A program made the position numbers and the translations under genes. The notes below the pieces were generated by a model. The model did no database searches and was not told the origin of the DNA. It saw only the letters and a program-made list of their open reading frames with translations. Shown piece by piece: positions 53,166 through 64,000 of a DNA stretch of 64,000 nucleotides; within the stretch, counting starts at the first letter, position 1, and each line of letters starts with the position of its first letter. This stretch comes from Scatophagus argus (lineage: Eukaryota > Chordata > Actinopteri > Scatophagidae): NCBI RefSeq assembly GCF_020382885.2, contig NC_058510.1, forward strand, positions 149,001 through 213,000, read 5' to 3'.

Positions 53166-53330
53166 ACAGTGGCAACAGAGGCAACAGAGGAGACAGAGGC
53201 AACAGAGACAACTATAGAGGCAACAGAGGCAACAGAAGAGACAGGCAACAGAGACAACACTGTCAACAGAGGAGACAGAAATGACAAAGACAACAGAGGC
53301 AGCATACCACTTCCAGGCTCAGGTAACAGA
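53166..53330 (+). repeat. (GGCAACAGAG)n minisatellite
   Basis: Imperfect 9-15 bp units (GGCAACAGAGGCAACAGAGG, GAGACAACAC) followed by AGACCAGGACCAGG-type units to about 53390. Open frames through it are artefacts. Confidence 0.8.
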
Positions 53331-53518
53331 CCAGGACAAGGACCAGGTAAGAGACCAGGACCAGGCTCTGGTAACAGACCAGTTCCAGGTCCACAGGTGA
53401 CAATGGATCAGTGACAGGTCCAAAAACAGGTCCTGGTCTGTTTTAAGCATGTTTGTTGAGGAATGAAGGAATCTCAGAACAGACTGAGGTGAGGATCAGC
53501 TCCAGGTTCAAACCATCA

Positions 53519-53896
53519 GGCATCCATCCATCCATTTTCTATACCGCTTATCCGTCAGGGTCGCGGGGGAGCTGGAGCCTATCCCAGCTGACTACGGGCG
53601 AGAGGCGGGGTTCACCCTGGACTGGTCGCCAGTCAATCGCAGGGCCAACACACAAAGACAAACAACCACACACTCTCACACTCACACCTAGGGGGCAATG
53701 TAGAGTAGCCAATTAACCTAATGTGCATGTTTTTGGTATTGTGGGAGGAAGCTGGAGAACCCGGAGAAAACCCACGCAGGCACAGGGAGAACATGCAAAC
53801 TCCACATAGAAGGGCCCAGTCCGGTCCCAGTCCGGGAACCTGGAACCCTCTTGCTATGAGGCGACAGTGCTATCCACTGCATCACCGTGCCGCCCC
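53519..53896 (-). mobile_element. tRNA-headed SINE-like repeat, family 2
   Basis: The (CCAT)n end is at left; the reversed head GGTGATGCAGTGG is at right. ACCATCAG occurs at both edges, a probable 8-bp target duplication. Nearly identical in body to the copy at 25052. Confidence 0.85.
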
Positions 53897-55478
53897 CACC
53901 ATCAGACAGTGACAATGAAATAATTGAGCTGATTTAAGAATGAACATACAAATAAAGTCCAATATCAAGTCCAGGAGTAGGGCCAGTGTGATGTCTGTGA
54001 GTGTCTGCTGTGTGCAAGGAGCGGCAGCTGTTTCTTCTTCTGCTGTTTTGACAGAACAGGAAGTGTTTGTGGTTGAGTGAAGAAGAATGAAGTTTATCTT
54101 TAAAGAGACGAGAACCAGACTGACAGGACGAGTCTAGACCTGAGAGACACATGCAGAGAGATAGAGAGAAAGATCAGATAATGTTCAAGTCACGTCGATG
54201 AACCAAAACCTGCCTCAGTTACTCACACACATACAACAAGGGTCAACAAAGGGTTAATAAAGGGCTGACGAACATGAACTTCATTGGCAAAAGTCTGAAG
54301 TAAAAAATTCAACCCCCAGACTAGTCCAGATCAGCTCAGTCTCATCAAGACACTGAAACTGAAACATCTAATAAAAGCCATCTAACAAAGTCTGGTTTAA
54401 ACTGATAATCTGTTCCTCTTCTGTAGTCTAATTTTCCAGCAGCAGCAGCGGAAGAAGAAGAAATAGGTTTTATTTGGTTTCAGTAACAAACAGATTAAAA
54501 GATTAAATCCAGATTTAGTAAACAGAGATGGAAACATTTGAGAGATTAAATTGAAGAGGCCATGAGGGACACACACACACACACACACACATACAGCTAA
54601 TCTATTTCCTCCTGTTTCCAGTCTTTATGCTAAGCAAAGCTAGCTGTTTCCTGTGGATGCAGGAGTCCTTGTCTAGGAGTCGGGGGAGGAGGGGAGAGGA
54701 GTTGACAATGAGAGGAGGAAGGCAGCACTGGGGACAGCCTGCACACAGAAAACCATAATCTGGAGTCTGTCTGTGTCTGTGCAGTAGTGATTAGGGGGTG
54801 GAGCCGCAGTAACAAAAAAAATGAACACTTGAACAAACATCAGTGTGATAAGAACTGCCTAACATGACAGAAACCATCTTTGGGAAAAAATTATCTAACG
54901 TGTACTTTGAGTTTTTAGTTTGGCTCAGGTCCCATCTGCTAACATGGAGAGGGAGGGGCTTATGAGCTGTACTGCAGCCAGCCACCAGGGGGATTGGCCT
55001 TCTGCAGCTCTCATGTCGGCCATCTTTATATCCAGTCATTGTTTCAGACCTGATGAGGAAACAGTCACATGACTCATCTTTAGGAGGAAGTGATGAAGCA
55101 GGAAAAATAAACTGTTCATCTTCTAATCAGACTGAGATCTCTGACTCACCTGTTTATCTGTCTGACTGTCTGTCTCTTTACCTGTCTGTCCTACCTTACC
55201 TTTGTGACTGTACAGACAGGTCAGGTGTAGTAGCTCCTTTTAAAGTAATGGTCTGTCTTTGTACCTGTCTGTCTGAACACTGTTAATGTTACCATAATTC
55301 CATCAGAGTAAACAGTGATGAAGTGACAACTTGCTCATCACAGTCCAGGTGTCAGGCTCAAGTGAGTCGCTGTGTCACATGATGGATGCTGTTTCTCTGT
55401 CCTCTTCAGTGATCCGCAGCAGGAATGTCAGCTACGCTAACTACGCTAACAGGAGGAGCACAGCTCCTCTGTGGCTCA

Positions 55479-55520
<42 letters not shown>

Positions 55521-58500
55521 CTCTCTCTCTCAGACCCGTGATCACATGACTGTCCTCAGCACCTGATTCTCATCAGTCCAGTATCTCATAAGTATCTTTC
55601 CTCTCTCGTTTTTCATACCGAAACCCCTGACACAAATAAAATTACATAAAATGACAAGGCCTGAGGGTAGCCAACCAATCACAGCACTTCGCTCACTGAG
55701 TCACTGAGATTCACTCATTATGAAGACATAAAAGTGTTTGTAGTCTTTCTTCTCCTGTGGCAGTAAACAGCAGTACAGTAAACAGTGTCTATACATACTG
55801 ATACTGCATCTTGTCATTTACAGTTTTTTATTTAGTCCAAACAAAAGGAATTTCTAAACAAAAACAATAACGTGCATACACACATTCCACATAATGTGTT
55901 CATTCACACAATCAAAAGAAAATGATTCCTTCAGCCAAATTAATTTGCTGTACTTCAAAACTTTCAGATATAAAATTTCTGAAATGACTGTCAAAAAAGA
56001 CTGAATGCTTAAATAGATGGATGGAATTGCTGAGTCAGAGCTGTCTGATCAGAATTACCTGATCATGTTATCTGATGATGTCATCAGGTGACGTTTGAAG
56101 ACATCCCTTTGATCTGATAATCAGCTCTCTCATTATCTGACTGTTAGTAAATAACAAGGAGGATGAATGGGGGTGAGACAGCAACATGGGGGCATAAAAA
56201 ATCCTGTTAGAACCAGAGAAGAAGATGCAACACCGTTAGAACTACAGAAGAAGAGCTGTGGACACTAAGCATTAAATAAAACTAATTATTACAAACAAAA
56301 TGAAGCAATTAGCTTTATGAATACAACATGGGATTGATGACTTCCTGTTCCATGTCTTTCTGTCCCCTGTCATCTTGTCTTGTCCCCTGACCGTCCACAT
56401 GGCGGACATGTTGGTGCTGGGACAGATAGTTTGTTGTGTTGCTGGAGTTAATGAGTCAATGAAAGCACACAACAAGCAGAGAGTGTTTGATCCAAACAGC
56501 TCAGGCCAGTCTCGCTCTCTCTCTCTCACACACACACACACTGGTAACCTGATAGCGTCCCACACACCTGGAAGCTCACCTGTACCTGTCCTGTTAGCTG
56601 TAAACACAGAGCTGCCACAGGAACTCATCCATCACTTTCTCCTGCAGTCGGAACAACAACCTGACTGGTTGATCTAATGAACTGATTGGTTGATAAGATA
56701 AGATAAGATAAGAATTTTATTGATTCCGCAGGAAATTGTTGTGCCAGGGTTGCAATACAAAGAGGTAAACAAAAGTATCAAGCCATCACAGAAAATATAA
56801 AATAACAGGTTAGTATAAAAAATAACTGAGTACTATAAAAAAAAAAACAGAGTATATACATGACATAGATAATGTTGATAATGCTACTCCCATGGTGCAT
56901 CACTGCTTTCAAAACCTTTTCTTCTTCAGAAACATGTCAGCAGTCAGAAGATTTTGTGTTTTATAACGTTGTCTTCTTCAGTTTTATCATTCAGGCTGAT
57001 TTTTTCTTTCACACTCTTCTGTTGTGTTGTGATAACTGCAGACAGACTTTTATTTCATTCATTTGTTCATGGACTCACATGTAGATTCAGAAAGTATTGC
57101 TGGTGTAGAAAAGATGTGGAAGATGATTTTAGTAATTACTACACTACTGTGTTAAACATTTCTGCCTGCTGTTGCTGTGTGAAACTCAGCCAAATTCATG
57201 TTGCTGCACTGCGTTTAACACTGAAGTGATGATTGGACCTTTACTTTCAACAGTTTCACGAACTGTGGTATTAGTACTTTACTGAAGTAAAAGTACTTCT
57301 TCCACCACTGCAGACTTGACTGAGAGAAGATTTTTTTACAGCTTTAATACTTTGAATGTCTGACAAAAAGGACAGAAGGAGCAGCAGATGAAAAGGTGGG
57401 GAGGAGGTGAGCAGGTGGGGTTTAACCACTGAGACACAACAAGAGAGCATTAGGAAGACAGGGAGAATATGGAGGAGCTCGAAGATGAAAGGAGAGCAGA
57501 GAGGAGGAGGAAACAAGAGGAGACGTTAACAAGCCAACAGGCTGCATGTTCAGCTGTCCACATACTTTTGGCCATTACTGAATGTGCTTTGATGAGGTTT
57601 CCAGATATTTTGATTGTGTGTCCATATACCTTTGGCCATGTTGTGCTTGTACTGATTCCCTCCCAAACCAAACGGCAGAGACAAAAAGACCAAAACGGTT
57701 TGGTCGGTTTCACCTGTTGTTTTCTTCTTCCTCTTCTTCTTTTTCTTCATATTATTGTTATGAAATGTCGCTGCAGATGGGGCCCACTGGTCCAAGCCCC
57801 CCCCCCCCACCTCTGGCTGAGATGAAAGGAGCAAACTGATGGAGGTGAAGAGTCGACACCAGCTGCTTCCTCTGATTTAACGTCACTAAAATCACTCAGA
57901 CATGCAGCTCACACAGAGTCTTCATCTTCTTCTTCGCTCTTTTTGTGCTGTGCATCACAGAAGTGGTGGAAAAGTAAATTTATTCAAGTACTGTACATCA
58001 CTACAGTTTGGAGGTACTTTTACTTGAGTATTCAGTACTCCCTTGTGTAAAAATACATGAAACACCTGGTGGTTTGATTGTCTTTTTTAAAAAATTATAT
58101 AATACAAAGATTTGTTCATTCTATCAGGCTGTACAAACACATCAATCAGTCGATTAGTGGAGAAAATGAATGATTAGTTACAGTGAAGTGTTCTTCTCTG
58201 TGGAACCAGAACTGGTTCCTTTACGGTGTCACCCTGGAGAACCTTTTCTGGTTCCAATTAAAGTTTGTGTTCAGGGTGGAACAGACAAGAAGATCCTCTA
58301 GAGTCTACGTTGTCTCTTCTGAAAGTCGTCCTTGAACACCCCTCGGGTTCATTTCTGCAAACAAGGAAAAAAAAAATTAGATTTAAATTTTTTTTCTTAT
58401 TTTACTATGAAAACTTTATTTCTGAAGAACTGACTGGTTGTCTCTGAGACTTCTGTCTGTTTTTCTCTTTCGATGTGTAATTCTTTTCATCCGATTGTCA

Positions 58501-58945
58501 ATGCAGCAGCGCCATCTGCTGTTCAAACTAACAAACTACCAGCTGAAGTTTCAGCATGTCGACTGCTGTGTGGCTCTGAGCTGCTGTCTGGACACTTTAA
58601 TCAATCCAGTCTGACAAACTAAAAGAAAACTATCAACTTTTATTTTCACTAACAACCTCCCAGATTCACATGCAAGCATTGGACAGGATCATCACATTGT
58701 CATTATTTTCATCTCTGGTAACTCATAATAACTAATATTGTCAGTGTCACCAAGGATGAACCTCAGTCACATGGAAAACTAATGACCCTTAAGCCTCTTT
58801 CTTTTTTTCTGTCCTCACTTCTCTGTTAACATACTCGATCCTTTGCAGTGAGGATCCGCTGAGTCAGGGTTATAATCTGAGACAAGTGACTACAGCTGAC
58901 GGAGAAACTACAGAGGGTCAGCTTACGTCTCATGACTTCAAGTCC
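53897..58945. other. Long intergenic stretch, no gene supported
   Basis: Simple repeats lie at 54571-54592, 55490-55514 and 56525-56541 ((CA)n or mixed). Paired TACTTTTGGCCAT and TACCTTTGGCCAT words near 57562 and 57628 may be a Tc1-like footprint. GTACTTTACTGAAGTAAAAG at 57275 is a common fish repeat word. An acceptor-like block near 55410 opens a short frame that I do not recognise. Confidence 0.4.
56692..56770 (-). mobile_element. Non-LTR retrotransposon tail with (GATAA)n
   Basis: GATAAGATAAGATAAGA, then TTTTATTGATTCCGCAGGAA. This is the reversed terminus of a fish LINE with its microsatellite tail. Confidence 0.55.
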
Positions 58946-59395
58946 AAGTGGACACCATCATCACCACCTGCTCCCCAAGTGGCGTGAGGGACAATTTCTA
59001 CATCCAGCTTGACGACATCCTGTCCCCTGGTCCCTACAAGGACAAGTACAATTTCTTTGGAGATTTTAATCAGTTTAAGTTGGGAAAGTCCAACCAACAG
59101 TCCAAAGCTCAGCATTCAGAGGATTCAGATCATTCAGAGGAAAAGCAGCAAATCTTCACATCTGAGAAATTGCAACCAGCACATGTTTTTACAGGAGCAA
59201 TCACTGGGAATAAATGAGGAAGTGAATCAAACGTGGCTCAGACGGGCATACGGGCAGGAGCTCAACACTGCAGCTGAACATCATAAAGGAGTAAAGACTG
59301 CAGTGTGGTGGAAGAGCATTGTTTGGTTACTGGGGGAGTCTGGTTACTACATTTCCCCTTGGGGATCAATAAAGTCTCATCTTATCCATCTCTTT
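58946..59395 (+). mobile_element. Non-LTR retrotransposon fragment (endonuclease scrap plus 3' tail)
   Basis: DNFYIQLDDIL and NFFGDFNQFK near 58990-59075 resemble the conserved FY..LD..L and GDFN motifs of an apurinic-type endonuclease. The fragment closes with CTTGGGGATCAATAAAGTCT and (TCTTATC)-like repeats. The reverse transcriptase is absent. Confidence 0.6.
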
Positions 59396-59544
59396 GATCA
59401 GAACCAAACTGATGAGAAATGTGTGACAGTGTGTGACGTGTGTAAAGCTCAGAGAAGAAGAAAAAGTGAATGAGGAAAGTCGGTTGGTTCAGAAAGAAGA
59501 AAACGTGAGTGTCAACAACTTTATTATCAGAGCTGCAAGCACTC

Positions 59545-62345
59545 GCTGCCGGGGCCTTGACTTCATTATGCTCCATTGTCTTTAATTCTGTCTTAACGCC
59601 TTGGTTTCTTTGCCAATTATTCCCGTGCCAGTGTCACCTGTTGCGGTAAGCATCCTACGTCACTTCCTGTTGCCGTGCGTTACGGGTTAGTACCAGCTCC
59701 GTACTGCTCTTTAATTTAACCTCACTTAAGTTGTTCTACTGTCCACAACAGCTAGTAATTTCACATTGTTACTTTAAACGCCTGTTCAAGTCAAACATTT
59801 ATTCACTCGCTTTAGCGATTTTCACGCTAATCTTGTAATCATTTAGCGTTCGTTAAACTCCGCTAAGCTAGCTTAGCCTGTTCATTAGCGATGGCTGCTC
59901 TGTTCGCCTCAGCCTCTCCTGCTCTCTCCTGCTTGGTGTGTCACATGTTCAGCTGTTCCTCTGCCTCCTTTAGTGAAAGTGGTAAATGTAATAAATGTAG
60001 TTTACTTGTAGCGCTGGAGGCGAGGCTTAGTGGATTAGAAACGCGGCTCCGCACCATGGAAACAAAGTCTTTAGCTACTGTAGTTAGCCTGCCCGCATTA
60101 GCCGGTGCAGACCGATAGCTTCCGAGCAGCCGGGAAACCAGGGAGGCTGGGTGACTGTACGGAGGAAGCATAGTCCTAAGCACAAGCCCACGGTTCACCC
60201 CCAACCTCTTCATGTTTCCAACAAGTTCCCCCCACTCAGAGAAACCATCTCTGGTGATTGGCAGCTCTGTAGTCAGAAACGTGAAGTTAGCGACACCAGC
60301 GACCACAGTCAAATGCGTTCCTGGGCCCTGAGCGGGCGACGTTGAATCTTATCTAAAACTGCTGGCTCAGGATAAGCGTAAACACGGTAAAATAGTAATA
60401 CATGTCGGCGGTAATGACACCCGCCTGCGCCAGTCGGAGGTCACTAAAATTAATGTGGAATCAGTGTGTACATTTACCAAAACTATGTTGGACTCCGTAG
60501 TTTTCTCTGGACCCCTACCCGATCTGACCAGTGATGACATGTTATCAATGTTATCAATCAATCGCTGGCTGTCGAGGTGGTGTCCAGCAAACGATGTGGG
60601 CTTTGTATATAATTGGCAGACCTTTTGGGGGAAGACCTGGTCTCGTTAGGAGAGACGACATTCATCCCGCTTTGGATGGAGCAGCTCTCATATCGGGAAA
60701 TCTGACTCCCTGACAACCCAGAGTTGAGACCAGGAGGCAGAGCTGCAGTCCTACGCGCCTCTCTGCACTCCCATTGGATTAGATTAGATTCAGCTTTATT
60801 GTCATTACACACAGGTACATGGCAATGAAATCCATTAGCACAGTTGCCCACCCAAAATCCCAGAAAACTGTCTGTCCCCAGACCACCTAAATGAATTAAA
60901 TCAAATACAAAAAGAGCAGTCATACACAATAATCTTATAAAGATAAACACCATCACCTCCACAGCTACAACAAATAGGAGAATTAAATGGAAACTGTTAA
61001 ACGTTAGATCTCTGACATCTAAAGCTGTACTAGTAAATGAATTAATATTAGATTATAGATTTATTCTGTCTAACTGAAACCTGGCTTCGGCCAGAAGAAC
61101 ATGTCAGCTTAAATGAATCCACCCCCTCCAGTCATTAATACCATATTAATACTACCAGCTGAGGAGGTGGAGTTGCAGCCATTTTGGACCACAGCCTATC
61201 ATTCAATCCAAAGCCCAAAGTCAACTACCATTCATTTGAAAGCCTCATTCTTAGTCTCTCACACCCTACCTGGAAAACAGTGAACAGTTCTTATTGCTGT
61301 AGTGTACCGCACTCCTGGCCCGTACTCTGAATTTCTACTGGAATTTCGATAGAAATTTTTCGATAGAGTTCCTATCGAGTCTTGTCCTTAAAACTAATAA
61401 AGTAATTATTATGGACGATTTCAACATCCACGTGGACGATGGTAATGATAGCCTTTGTGCAGCATTTATCTCTCTGTTAGATTCAATTGGCTTCTGTCAG
61501 TGTGTACATAAACCCACTCACTGCTTCAGTCACACTCTTGACCTTGTTCTGACATATGGCATTGAAGTAGAACATTTAACAGCCTTTGAACAAAATCCTC
61601 TTTTATCTGACCATTGCTTAATAACTTTAGAGTTTATAGTACTTGACTACCACCAAGAAAAAACTCCTGTCTGATGGTGCTGTGGCTAAATTTAAGGACG
61701 CGATTCTGTTGTCATTTACTTAGTATCGTGTCCCGGTACTGCTGAACATTACAACACTAAGCAAAAGTCTTATGCCAATTGTAGTCCCTCTCAAGTTGAC
61801 CATTTTGTGGACAGTGCTGCAAGCTCACTAATGTTAACACTTGACTCTGTTGCCCCGTTAAAAAAGAAACACAGAAAGCAAAAGAGACTAGCACCCTGGT
61901 ATAATACTGAGGTTCGCAAATTAAAGTAATATGTGCAAAAACTTGTCAAACTTATCGAATCTCGCTCAATCTGGCAAGACAGTCTTAGATTACATAGGAA
62001 GGCCCTACAGACTGCCAGAGCAGCCTGTTCCTCCAAATTAATTGAGGATAACAAGCATAACCCCAGGTTTGTGTTCAGCTCTGTAGCCAGGCTGACAGAG
62101 AGCCATAGTGCTATTGAGCCTTGTATCCCTGTGACCCTCAGCAGCAATGACTTCATAACCTTTTTTAATGACATTTTAACGGCGTTAGTCAAAGTCACAA
62201 ATGACCTTCTACTGGCATCAGACGAGGGACTTATCTCTGTCTTTGTAGTGTTAGACCTTAGTGCTGCATTTGACACCATTGACCATTCCATCTTATTGCA
62301 CACATTGGAGCACCCAATTGGCATTAAAGAAACTGCATTAATCCT
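59545..62345 (+). mobile_element. L2-like LINE, decayed, with SGNH-esterase ORF1
   Basis: ORF1 starts at 59891 and shows the three SGNH-hydrolase blocks: VIGSSVVRN near 60255, IHVGGNDTR near 60400 and RRDDIHPALDG near 60650. A frameshift near 60330 separates the first two. The endonuclease keeps MDDFNIHVDD at 61411 (normally GDFN) and LLSDHCLI near 61600. The reverse transcriptase keeps [17 protein letters not shown] near 62245, joined directly to upstream sequence by an internal deletion. Stops and shifts rule out activity. A (GGATTA)n plus CTTTATTGTCATTACAC tail from another retroelement interrupts it near 60775-60830. Confidence 0.85.
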
Positions 62346-62458
62346 CTGGAGTCATGTGCATAATTGCCCGTTTTTTACTAGTTTTGATTTTACCTTTATA
62401 TTTCAGCTTAAAAATGGTTTACCTTGCCTTGTTTGGTATCACAAGGAAATTCAATCGA

Positions 62459-62915
62459 ATGCAACTGGATTTAGTTATTTGTCTTTGAAGACGTTTCACC
62501 TCTCATCCAAGAGGCTTCATCAGTTCATGCTCGCTTGATTAGGCTGGGACTAGTCCAACTAGCTGGTGTGCACAACTAGCACAGGTATTTATACCTGGGT
62601 CTCCACACCATTAGATAACAACTGGCTAATGGCTGTGAGAATGTTAATGAGTTCGGGTTAACGACCTATTGTTGTTATGGCTTTCGTGTGAATTGGGGTG
62701 AAACTTCCTTGGTAAGGATGGGAGGACAGCATTGTAAGTGCAGGAGAGATGATGTCTAAGTCCACCACCTCTGTTAAGTGAAGGTTTTTCCAACTTAACA
62801 TAGATGGCTCCCTCGGCCCCTCTTTTGTACCACCTGTCCTCTCTGTCAAGAATGTGGACATTGTTCTCATCAAAGGAATGTCCCTTTTCCTTAAGATGTA
62901 GGTGGACAGAGCAAT
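62459..62915 (-). mobile_element. Penelope-like element, C-terminal endonuclease and 3' end
   Basis: Read on the minus strand, SVHLHLKEKGHSF starts at 62910, followed by ILDREDRW, GAIYVKLEKPSLNRGGGL and VLPSLPRKF. This is the second half of the GIY-YIG endonuclease region of fish Penelope-like elements. The familiar tail (CTTGGATGAGAGGTGAAACG) ends near 62475. Its upstream half lies next to it, inverted (62916-63050). Confidence 0.85.
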
Positions 62916-63050
62916 ATCATATACGCAGTCCAGTGCAGTGAAGAATTCTCTGATCTTTACATTGGTGAAACAAAACAACCACTCCACAGAAGAATGGCAC
63001 AACACAGGAGAGCCACCTCCACAGGACAAGACTCAGCAATCCACCTAATA
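62916..63050 (+). mobile_element. Penelope-like element, GIY-YIG half, inverted
   Basis: On the plus strand: IIYAVQCSEEFSDLYIGETK and QPLHRRMAQHRRATSTGQ, ending SAIHL. This contains the catalytic IYAVQ...LYIGET (GIY-YIG equivalent) and is the segment that should immediately precede SVHLHLKEKG, but it is on the opposite strand. Confidence 0.85.
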
Positions 63051-63479
63051 TGACCTGGAAAAGTGGGGAAAAAAGTTAGATTTTTTACAGTGAAAACCAC
63101 AAACATGTTTAACAAACCATTTTTATAACTTAAAATATATAAATTGTAAATTTTAAAAACTTATGTACAGATTTAGCAAACAATTATTAGTTATTTACTA
63201 CTATTTACTATTTACCTTAAAATGCGGTAAATGCCTCAGGCGTTGTTTTTTGTAGAGCTATTTACAACTATACAACACAATCACACTTCACTAGACACTA
63301 ACTATACGCTCCAAACACGCTAAATGTCACAAATCTCTCAAATCTCAAAACGTGACATCGCCATCGCAATCTCTCGTTTGCTGCCTACTTGCTGCCGCAA
63401 CTTTTCCATAGCAATAAAATGCCATGTGTTGCCAGTCACACATTCTGATTGGTTAATGTGGTGTATATTTTCACCAATG
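63051..63479. other. Intergenic, nothing recognised
   Basis: AT-rich sequence with no supportable exon. It separates the Penelope fragment from the last SINE. Confidence 0.5.
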
Positions 63480-63825
63480 GAAGAAGAAGAATCAACTTTA
63501 CTGGCAGTATATATATTTTTACATACACATACTGAATTTAACTTCTGCATTTGACCCATCCTTAGTTGAACACACACATGCAACACCCAGCAAATTACAT
63601 GCAGTGAAACACACACAGGAGTAGTGGGCATATTGAGGGGTTAAGTGCCTTGCTCAAGGGCACATCAGCCGGCTAATGAAGGGGGGGGGTGCATTTTTTT
63701 CGCGTTAATCACTCCACCACACCCAAATTTCTCCTGCCCATCCAGTGGGGGATGTGGGGGAATCGAACCGGTGACCCTCCGATCACAAGCCGCTTCTCCA
63801 ACCTCTAGGCCACGGCTGCCCCCCA
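63480..63825 (-). mobile_element. tRNA-derived SINE, family 1
   Basis: Reverse copy of 1434-1786: AAGAAGAAGAATCAAC tail at left, GGGGAATCGAACCGGTGACC (B box reversed) and CTCTAGGCCACGGCTGCCCC (head) at right. The remaining 175 bp of the window hold nothing I recognise. Confidence 0.85.
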
Positions 63826-64000
63826 ATAGGAAAGAGGGTGTCATGTTTCCTTACAATGAGCCGGTGTTTACTGCGTCTTCTTGCATACAACTCGCACCAA
63901 ACACGCAGCAAACGTGGCGACAATGTTCAGGAAAAAACATCGCATGTGTTATTTATCATAACACGGGTTTCACTTGACATATCAACAAAATGATTCTGAT

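Noticed and set aside
53166-53400. Regularly spaced repeats as a CRISPR-like array
   Set aside because: Units are contiguous and degenerate with no spacers, and the DNA is clearly vertebrate.

Overview
The window looks like nuclear DNA from a teleost fish, probably a percomorph. It carries five intron-containing vertebrate genes with GT-AG introns, many of them only 70-200 bp long. It is also rich in (CA)n, (GA)n, (GATA)n and (CTGT)n arrays and in fish-type repeats: tRNA-headed SINEs, Tc1-like transposons, L2-type and other non-LTR elements, a Penelope-like element and a hAT-type MITE. No bacterial, CRISPR or operon-like system is present. All gene models were built by hand from splice signals, reading-frame continuity and remembered vertebrate protein sequences.

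Layout. 1-260: CpG-rich start of a gene that runs leftward out of the window. 2.2-10.3 kb (+): arhgap28, a RhoGAP. 11.2-15.3 kb (-): zbtb14, a BTB/five-zinc-finger transcription factor that converges on arhgap28 and has a CpG-island first exon near 15.1 kb. 17.3-23.6 kb (-): gnal, the Golf alpha subunit, with a deleted Tc1-like transposon in its last intron. 25.9-33.5 kb (-): sycp2l, a meiotic chromosome-axis protein. 35.3-43.2 kb (+): gcm2, a GCM-domain transcription factor that diverges from sycp2l across about 1.8 kb. 43.2-64 kb: gene-poor and transposon-rich. It holds three deletion derivatives of one Tc1-like family, a decayed non-LTR retrotransposon (50.2-52.6 kb), one unassigned candidate terminal exon (53.0 kb), a decayed L2-like LINE whose ORF1 shows SGNH-esterase motifs (59.5-62.3 kb), and a Penelope-like fragment with an internal inversion (62.5-63.0 kb).

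The genes do not form a pathway. What links them is synteny. ARHGAP28, ZBTB14 and GNAL lie on human 18p11, while SYCP2L and GCM2 are neighbours on human 6p24. The window therefore joins two human segments, which probably reflects older linkage.

The observations most worth following up are: zbtb14 cut into nine coding exons although the mammalian coding region is, to my recollection, a single exon; the twin-priming-like inversion in the Penelope element; simple repeats placed directly in front of many splice acceptors; a 19-bp intronic hairpin in gnal; and a hexamer repeat that runs into the gcm2 start codon.
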